Assembly (NCBI GenBank): GCA_964035575.1
Contig: OZ037918.1
Coordinates: forward strand, 372,001 to 436,000
Direction of reading: 5' to 3'
DNA length: 64,000 nucleotides
From: Rhynchopus sp. YZ270_cl-10
Taxonomy: Eukaryota; Euglenozoa; Diplonemea; Diplonemida; Diplonemidae
Below the pieces are notes generated by a model. That model was given only the letters and a program-made list of their open reading frames with translations. It was not told the DNA's origin and made no database searches. Positions 56,501-64,000 of this stretch are shown piece by piece; the stretch's first letter is position 1, and the number at the start of each line of letters is the position of its first letter. Made by a program: the position numbers and the translations under genes.

Positions 56501-59500
56501 CACACACAGCCGTCCTCCTTCTCGCACGTCGTCTTCGAGATCTGCAGACACTTCTTCACCTCACACACAGGCATCTTGGTTGCGTCGTGGTGGCACACGT
56601 CCAGCTTGCAGAAGTCCGGGTCTGCGTTGGGTGCGTCACACGGACTAGGCATCGTGACAGACACAGCCAGGCAGTCGGGCTCTGCTGTGGGCGGGATGCA
56701 CGGGTTGTCAATGCACGCGTCCGCCCAGATCGGGTCCCACAGACAGGTGTCGTCGTTCTGGCACGCAGTCTGGTCCTTCCCAACACAGCCAGTGGGCACG
56801 TCAATGCACTCGTCGTTCTGCCAGTCGCATGCAGGGGTCATCTTGCAGGTCGTCTCGTCACACTTCGGGTAGCACACAGAGTCCTTGCAGGTGGTGTCCC
56901 ACATGCACGACTTGTCAGCAACGCAGAGGGCCTGCTCCAGGTTCGTGTCACAGCCAATCTTGACTTGCGTCACCACCTTCCCAAACTTGCTGTTCGCGTC
57001 ACAGAAGGTGTTCAGCACAGAGTCTGGGATCTCGTCCAGCATCAGGTTCATGAAGTGGTCGTACGTGGGCTCGCTCACAAGTGGTGTCAGCTTCGTCTCT
57101 GCGTTGTCGTCCTGGAAGGTGTGCTGGTCAAAGCGACGCATCACGATACCAAACACAGTCACGTCCTCGTCACGCAGCTTCTGCTGGGCGTCGCTGAGGA
57201 TGCCGGGGTACGAGGCCTTCCATTTCCTGTCGACACAGAGGTTCCCGCCGCACCTGTTCTGCGACGAGCAGCACGCGTCCCCGTCAATGTCGGTGATACC
57301 TCCGTCCGCAATGATGATCACAACGTGCTCTCTCCACGACGGGCTGTTTGCCGGGAGGAAGGTGTTGTCGGCCACGTCCTTGAGAGCGTCGTGCAGGTAC
57401 GTCCACTGGCCCTGGTAGTTGGCCTCGTGCCAGTCAATGTCTCCGTGCAGCTCCGACCTCATACCGGACAGAAGACCGTTCGTGCACGCCCCAATGGCGC
57501 AGTTGGTCGGGTGGTCGTCAGCAGCAGTTGCCTCCGCCTTCGAGAACTGGATGAAGGTGATACGGAAACCCTTGTCGCGGGCTGCGTTCGCACCCACGGT
57601 GTGGTCGTCCCCCGTCAGCGGCACGGTGTTCATCCAGTCACGCAGAATCTCCATCAGCCCGTAGAATCCGTGTGCGTGGCGTCCGAACGACCTGCGCATC
57701 GAACCAGATCCGTCCAGCACGAACGCAATGTCCAGGTCGGGGCATGTGTTGAAGTTCGGGTCAGTGCAGTAGGCCCCGTTCGTGGTGTGGTGCCACACGC
57801 AGTCCGGGTCCGCGTCACAGGGGCAGTGGTCTGTGTGCTTGTCGCAGGTCTTCGGCACACACACATCCTTGTCAGTCCACATGCACTTGTCGTTCTTGTC
57901 ACAGTCCGGCTGGTTTCCAATCGGCGCACACACCGTCTGTTCGCACACCGGGTCCGGGGTGGCGGCGACGTTCCAGTGGCACTTGGTGTTGTGGTCGCAC
58001 TCCTCCTCCTTCGTGAGCTTCTGGCACTCGTCCGTGGGCACACACTTCGGGTTGGCAGCAGCGTCCCACTTGCAGTCCGTGTCCGCATCGCAGTCCGGCT
58101 GGAGTGCGTGGTTGCACGGCACAGGACTGCACATGTCGACCAGGGTCGAGGGCGACGTGGTGGCATCCACCGGGTCAGGTCCGTTCCACACACAGCCGTC
58201 CTCCTTCTCGCACGTCGTCTTCGAGATCTGCAGACACTTCTTCACCTCACACACAGGCATCTTGGTTGCGTCGTGGTGGCACACGTCCAGGATGCAGAAG
58301 TCCGGGTCTGCGTTGGGTGCGTCACACGGACTAGGCATCGTGACAGACACAGCCAGGCAGTCGGGCTCTGCTGTGGGCGGGATGCACGGGTTGTCAATGC
58401 ACGCGTCCGCCCAGATCGGGTCCCACAGACAGGTGTCGTCGTTCTGGCACGCAGTCTGGTCCTTCCCAACACAGCCAGTGGGCACGTCAATGCACTCGTC
58501 GTTCTGCCAGTCGCATGCAGGGGTCATCTTGCAGGTCGTCTCGTCACACTTCGGGTAGCACACAGAGTCCTTGCAGGTGGTGTCCCACATGCACGACTTG
58601 TCAGCAACGCAGAGGGCCTGCTCCAGGTTCGTGTCACAGCCTGTCGGTTTTGCCACGTTCTGTCCGAACTTGCTGTTCGCGTCACAGAAGGTGTTCAGCA
58701 CAGAGTCTGGGATCTCGTCCAGCATCAGGTTCATGAAGTGGGTGTCGGTGGGTGTGCTCACAAGCGGCTTCAGCTTGATCTCTGCGTTGTCGTCCTGGAA
58801 GGTGTGGTAGTCAAAGCGACGCATCACGATACCAAACACAGTCACGTCCTCGGAGCGCAGCTTTGTCTGTGCCGCGGTAAGGATGCCGGGGTACGAGGGA
58901 TCGAAGTTCCTGTCGATACAGAGGTTGTTGCCACACCTGTCGGCACAGCACGCGTCCCCGTCAATGTCGGTGATACCTCCGTCCGCAATGATGATCACAA
59001 CGTGCTCTCTCCACGACGGGCTGTTTGCCGGGAGGAAGGTGTTGTCGGCCACGTCCTTGAGAGCGTCGTGCAGGTACGTCCACTGGCCCTGGTAGTTGGC
59101 CTCGTGCCAGTCAATGTCTCCGTGCAGCTCCGACCTCATACCGGACAGAAGACCGTTCGTGCACGCCCCAATGGCGCAGTTGGTCGGGTGGTCGTCAGCA
59201 GCCTTTGCCTCCGCCTTCGAGAACTGGATGAAGGTGATACGGAAACCCTTGTCGCGGGCTGCGTTCGCACCCACGGTGTGGTCGTCCCCCGTCAGCGGCA
59301 CAGTCTTCATCCAGTCACGCAGAATCTCCATCAGCCCGTAGAATCCGTGTGCGTGGCGTCCGAACGACCTGCGCATCGAACCAGATCCGTCCAGCACGAA
59401 CGCAATGTCCAGGTCGGGGCATGTGTTGAAGTTCGGGTCAGTGCAGAAGCCCCCGTTCGCAGTGTGGTGCCACACGCAGTCCGGGTCCGCGTCACAGGGG

Positions 59501-62500
59501 CAGTGGTCTGTGTGCTTGTCGCAGGTCTTCGGCACACACACATCCTTGTCAGTCCACATGCACTTGTCGTTCTTGTCACAGTCCGGCTGGTTCCCAATCG
59601 GCGCACACTCAGTCAGTTCGCACACCGGGTCCGGGGTGGCGGCGACGTTCCAGTGGCACTTGGTGTTCTTGTCACAGTCCTCCTCCAGGGTGAGTGCCTT
59701 GCACTCGTCCGTGGGCACACACTTCGGGTTGGCAGCAGCGTCCCACTTGCAGTCCGTGTCCGCATCGCAGTCCGGCTGGAGTGTGTGGCTGCACGGCACA
59801 GGGGTGCACATGTGCACCTTGTCCGAGGGCGATACGGAGGCATCCACCGGGTCAGGTCCGTTCCACACACAGCCGTCCTCCTGCTCGCACGTCGTCTTCG
59901 AGATCTGCAGACACTTCTTCACCTCGCAGTCCGGCCCCACTGACGTGTGGTCACACACCTCAAGGGTACAGAAGTCCACGTTTGTGTTTGTGGTGTCGCA
60001 CGGTGCGGGCATCGTCACACTTGTCGCCACACACGTGTCGTGGTTCGCGTCGTGTGGCACACACGGGTTGTCAATGCAGTTGGTAGCCCAGATCGGGTCC
60101 CACAGACAGGTGTCGTCGTTCTTGCACGCAGTCTCGTCCTTCGCCGTGCACCCTGTTGTCAGGTCGCACCTGTCTGCACCAGCGTTCCAGGTGCACAGAG
60201 GGTTCGTGTCACACTTAACCTCGGTGCACAGCTTGTAGCACACGGACTCCACGCAGCCGGACTTTGCGTCGTCCCACACACACGAAACCTGGCTCTCGCA
60301 GTCGGCTCTCACCCCCTTCGCCCCACACCCAAGAGGCGTCGTCGAACCCACCACCTTCTGCCCAAACTTGCTGTTCGGGTCACAGAAGGTGTTCAGCACA
60401 GAGTCTGGGATCTCGTCCAGCATCAGGTTCATGAAGTGCTCCTCCACCGGCTCGCTCACAAGCGGCTTCAGCTTCGTCTCTGCGTTGTCGTCCTGGAAGG
60501 TGTGGTAGTCAAAGCGACGCATCACGATACCAAACACAGTCACGTCCTCGGTGCGCAGCTTTGCCTGTGCCGCGTCAAGGATGCCGGGGTACGAGGGCTT
60601 CCAGTTCCTGTCGACACAGAGGTTCCCGCCGCACCTGTCGGCACAGCACGCGTCCCCGTCAATGTCGGTGATACCTCCGTCTGCAATCAGGATCACAACG
60701 TGCTGGCGCTCGGGCGGGCTGTTTGCCGGAAGGAAGGTGTTGTCGGCCACGTCCTTGAGAGCGTCGTGCAGGTACGTCCACTGGCCCTGGTAGTTGGCCT
60801 CGTGCCAGTCAATGTCTCCGTGCAGCTCCGACCTCATACCGGACAGAAGACCGTTCGTGCATGCTCCAATGGCACAGTTGGTCGGGTGGTCGTCAGCAGG
60901 AGTTGCCTCCGCCATCGAGAACTGGATGAAGGTAATACGGAACGCACCGGTGTTGGTCTTCGCACCTCCTCCCGCGGTGTGGTCGTCCCCCGTCAGCGGC
61001 ACAGTGTTCATCCAGTCACGCAGAATCTCCATCAGCCCGTAGAATCCGTGTGCGTGGCGTCCGAACGACCTGCGCATCGAACCAGATCCGTCCAGCACGA
61101 ACGCAATGTCCAGGTCGGGGCACGCGCTGAACTTCGGGTCGGCGCAGTAAGAAGGGGGCCCAGCGTGCCATGTACAGTCAGAGTCCTCCGAGCAGCCACA
61201 CTGGCTTACTGGGTCGTTGTACTTGTCGCACGTCTTCGCCACACAGGCGGACTGTCCACTGCGGGTTGTCCACATGCAGGTCGATTGTGTGTCGCAGACA
61301 CCCTCGTCGGTGTGCTCCCCGCAGGTGGTCTCCCCACACACACCAGTCGCCTGCGACACGTCCCAGTGGCACTTCAGGTCGTGGTCGCATTCTGCCTCGT
61401 CCTGGTGCTCCCCGCAGAGTGTGCGCACACAAGCACCAGTCCACTTGCATCCCCCACGCGCATCACAGTCTGTCTGCCCCAGAGGTCCGCAGTCGTCTGC
61501 CTTGCAGTGCTTCACCTGGTCGGCAGGCGCCTGCGTCAGTGCATCAACCCCGTTCGGCACAGACCACGTGCACGTTCCAGTGCAGGTCGCACTCGTTGAC
61601 ATCAGACACTCCTGAACCTTGCAGGGCTGGGGAGCAGACACGTCGAACGCGCACACGGACAGCGTGCAGTACTCCGGGTCGCCCGGCGGCGGGGAGCATG
61701 GGAATGGCACCACCTCAGCCACGGCCAGACAGGACTGCTCATTTGGAGCAGTCCTGCAGGGGTCCTCAACACATCCGAGGCTCGGACCCCAGATCGGGTT
61801 CCACTGGCATCCAGCGCCCGCACAGGTCGTCTGTGTTGTCTCGTCGGCACAGGCAGCCTGTGCAGTGGCCGCTGCTCCAAGGAGCAGTGCCGCCCGTAAC
61901 ATCATATTCGGGTTGCTGACCCTAAGAACACAGAGGAAAAGGAAAAATAAAACGAAGGGGGGTGGCTCGAAGAAAAAAAAAAAATGGGGGGGGTGGGGGG
62001 TGGGTCTCTCCCGCAAGTGTGCGGAAGGGTTGTGTTCTTGCTGTGTACGTCTGAAGGTTTGGTTTGAGGGTTGAGTTTGGGCTTGGGATTAGGGACAGTT
62101 GATGGGTAATGATGCAGGGTGGAGGGGGTTTCTTTTTGTTTTTTGAGTCGATAGCAGAAAATAAAAAGACACAACAGAACAAAACCACTGTTTCCTGCGT
62201 TCAGGGTGGGAGAGTGGAGGTGGGGGGCCTGAAGCTAACAAAAAGCGTGAATTTTGACACATGAAACTTTTCGCTAAGGTCAAAAAAGTTTACTACAAAT
62301 GTCGTTCCCCACTTTAAACATGTCCCGTGCAATGCTATACCCCAGACAGAGCAAAACTAAAAACATATAAACGCACATAGACAACTATCAAAACGAACCT
62401 GCTGCCAAAAATTTATACGAACTGTCTGGAGACAGACAAAGGCTGCGGGGAAATGTAGGGAACAAATCAAAGATTATTTTTAAAAAAAAAACCCTGTGTG

Positions 62501-63999
62501 GCAAACGGGGAGGTGACCTCCGTAAAACGGCAACCCGCACGTCCTAGATGTGAAAAACGGCACCAGCTGGGACACGGTCCCGGGTTTACTCTGGATAGAA
62601 CAAAAAAGAGCGGCCACACTGCCTCGGCAGCGCTAAAGAGACGAGAGTGAATACCAAGTAAAAATAAAAAAAAAAAAAAAAAAAAAAAAGGTTGGAAAGA
62701 TGAACATAGGCCTTTTGTGCCTAGTCGCCTTAAACTTTTTTTGAGCCGAGGGGAAAACAATAATTCGTGTGTTTTTTTTTTTTTTTTTTTTTTTTTTTTG
62801 ATAAATTGTTGGAGTAGTGCAGTTGCCTCGGTAGTGTTGCCACAGTTGTGCAAGCTCCACTTTTTTTATATTTATAAATTGCTGTTGTACTGAACTGAAG
62901 GAACCACATTCCTATTGGTCGAGCATTCCTTTCTGATATTTAATTTTGAGAATGGGGAAGGGCATAAAAAGTTGGAGGGAATAAAAAAAGAGGCTTTGAA
63001 AGGGACTAAACCTGACACATGCCCTGTGTGAACAAATACGCACACCTTTTCAAAAATGCAGCGAAGTGAGTGCAGATGGAATGTGGCGATACAATATAAA
63101 AAAAAGAAAAGTTTATAAGATGATCCTAAGCCTCTCGTGCTTAGTCACCTTTAAAAAATAGGATAGAACAAAATAATTCCAATAAAAACCCTGGCAAACG
63201 AGAACGGAGTACGCAAAGTGTATGGGTTCAAACACCATCACGGAACTTTCTCGTTCCCAGGTTTCTTAAAGTTGGGGTTGCAAACACGGGCACTTATGTG
63301 TATTTTCTTTTTTCCCGTTCGTGTGAGCAAACGGGTGGAAAGGTTCAGTTTTTTCTTCTTTGAGGAACTGAGATACAGTTCTTGCAAAAATAATTCAAGA
63401 ATACAAAACAAAGATGGAAAAGAAGGAGAGAAAAAAAACATCGAAGTCATTAATAGCCCTCTACAACATTCCCCACGACACCACAAGTTATCAATCCGTT
63501 GCCAGTTGCTAACGTGTCATACGGAGTCAGTAAAGCCCCGCTAAATTACATGTCTGCACTCATGTGTTGCCGGGGTGGTTGATTTTGTTTTTATTCTCTC
63601 TTTTCTTTTCCCTTTTTTTTTTTTTTTTTTTTTCCTTTTTTTTATGATATTCTGCACTTATTCCCGTGCAAATTATAAGGGGTTTTGTTTTTGTTTTTGT
63701 TTTTGTTTTTGTTTTTGTTTTTGTTTTTGTTTTTGTTTTTGTTTTTGTTTTTGTTTTTGTTTTTGTTTTTGTTTTTGTTTTTGTTTTTGTTTTTGTTTTT
63801 GTTTTTGTTTTTGTTTTTGTTTTTTGATGAATTGTTGGAGTAGTGTAGTTGCCTCGGTTGTGTTGCCACAGTTGTGCAATCTCCACTGTCTTGTTTTTTT
63901 TTTTTTTTTGAGTGGGGAGTGGGGATGAGGAACAGTAGAATGTGGGATATGGGATATGAGAAATGGGCGTGGTGTGGGAAAAGGAATGCTCGACAAACA
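41542..63999. repeat. Tandem array unit B (22,458 bp)
   Basis: A direct repeat of 19084-41541. The last bases of the window repeat the A/B junction (63560-64000 equals 41102-41542), so a third unit probably starts at the right edge. The one substitution I found between A and B is G at 35726 versus T at 58184. Confidence 0.93.
41800..61905 (-). CDS. Giant type I membrane protein, 4 VWA units and about 70 EGF-like modules (copy B)
   Basis: This is the tandem duplicate of the gene at 19342-39447 with the same exon structure: 61905-43815, 43567-43229, 43106-42886 and 42648-41800, again 6,499 residues. Signal peptide, four VWA domains with DGSGS, the Pro/Thr linker, the EGF-like array, the TM helix and the acidic tail are all intact, so it looks functional. 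The single residue difference that I found is in the Cys-rich part before VWA domain 3: GCVWNGPDP here, GCVWTGPDP in copy A. The 5' flank with its pyrimidine-AG signal and the 3' flank are duplicated too, so both copies should be expressed alike if the array is real. Confidence 0.88.
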
Positions 64000-64000
64000 A
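61906..64000. other. Spacer right of giant-gene copy B, reaching the start of a third unit
   Basis: The sequence duplicates 39448-41542, with the same hairpin-H elements (62695-62731, 63113-63152), S elements (62800-62861, 63826-63887) and (GTTTTT)n array (63684-63825). It ends inside the sequence that marks the left edge of a unit. No gene is seen. Confidence 0.75.

Overview
The window looks like nuclear DNA of a free-living protist, most likely a euglenozoan-type flagellate (diplonemid-like); the lineage is an inference. Seven protein genes can be supported and all lie on the minus strand. They are GC-rich, while the spacers between them are full of A/T homopolymers. A pyrimidine tract plus AG sits just upstream of most start codons, as expected for spliced-leader trans-splicing of a polycistronic transcript. 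Conventional introns are also present: four in distinct genes, all starting GTATG(G/T) and ending ACAG. The products are eukaryotic secretory-pathway and surface proteins: a signal peptidase subunit, a fatty-acid elongase, and EGF, VWD, LamG and VWA proteins.

Layout, left to right. 1-4218: an open frame running off the left edge, for a secreted or surface protein (signal peptide, about 20 EGF-like repeats, a VWD domain, a C8-like Cys block and a LamG-like domain). 4752-5675: a macro-domain-like protein. 5.7-8.05 kb: spacer with a 486-bp array of a 7-bp unit flanked by degenerate TGGGYGTAAT repeats. 8053-9282: a five-TM protein of unknown function. 9.3-11.7 kb: palindrome-rich spacer. 11723-12501: signal peptidase complex subunit 2, with one intron. 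12.5-15.2 kb: spacer with small inverted-repeat elements. 15216-16082: ELO-family elongase with a QxxHH box. 16.1-19.3 kb: spacer with a MITE-like element.

19.1-64.0 kb is a direct tandem array with a 22,458-bp unit. Each unit carries one giant gene (four exons, 19,500 nt of coding sequence, 6,499 residues) and about 2.35 kb of spacer. Two whole units are present, and a third appears to begin at the right edge. The product is a type I membrane protein: signal peptide, four Cys-rich plus VWA units with intact MIDAS motifs, a Pro/Thr linker, about 70 EGF-like modules, one TM helix and an acidic tail. I found one base difference between the two copies.

The spacers also carry two recurrent short hairpin families. 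One is an approximately 35-40 nt stem-loop. The other is an approximately 60 nt element followed by an A-rich tail. I cannot assign either to a named family. Transcription would run from the giant-gene array leftwards through the elongase, SPC2, the five-TM protein and the macro protein to the EGF-VWD-LamG gene. The elongase and SPC2 are general endomembrane functions. The giant proteins and the leftmost gene suggest investment in adhesive surface proteins.
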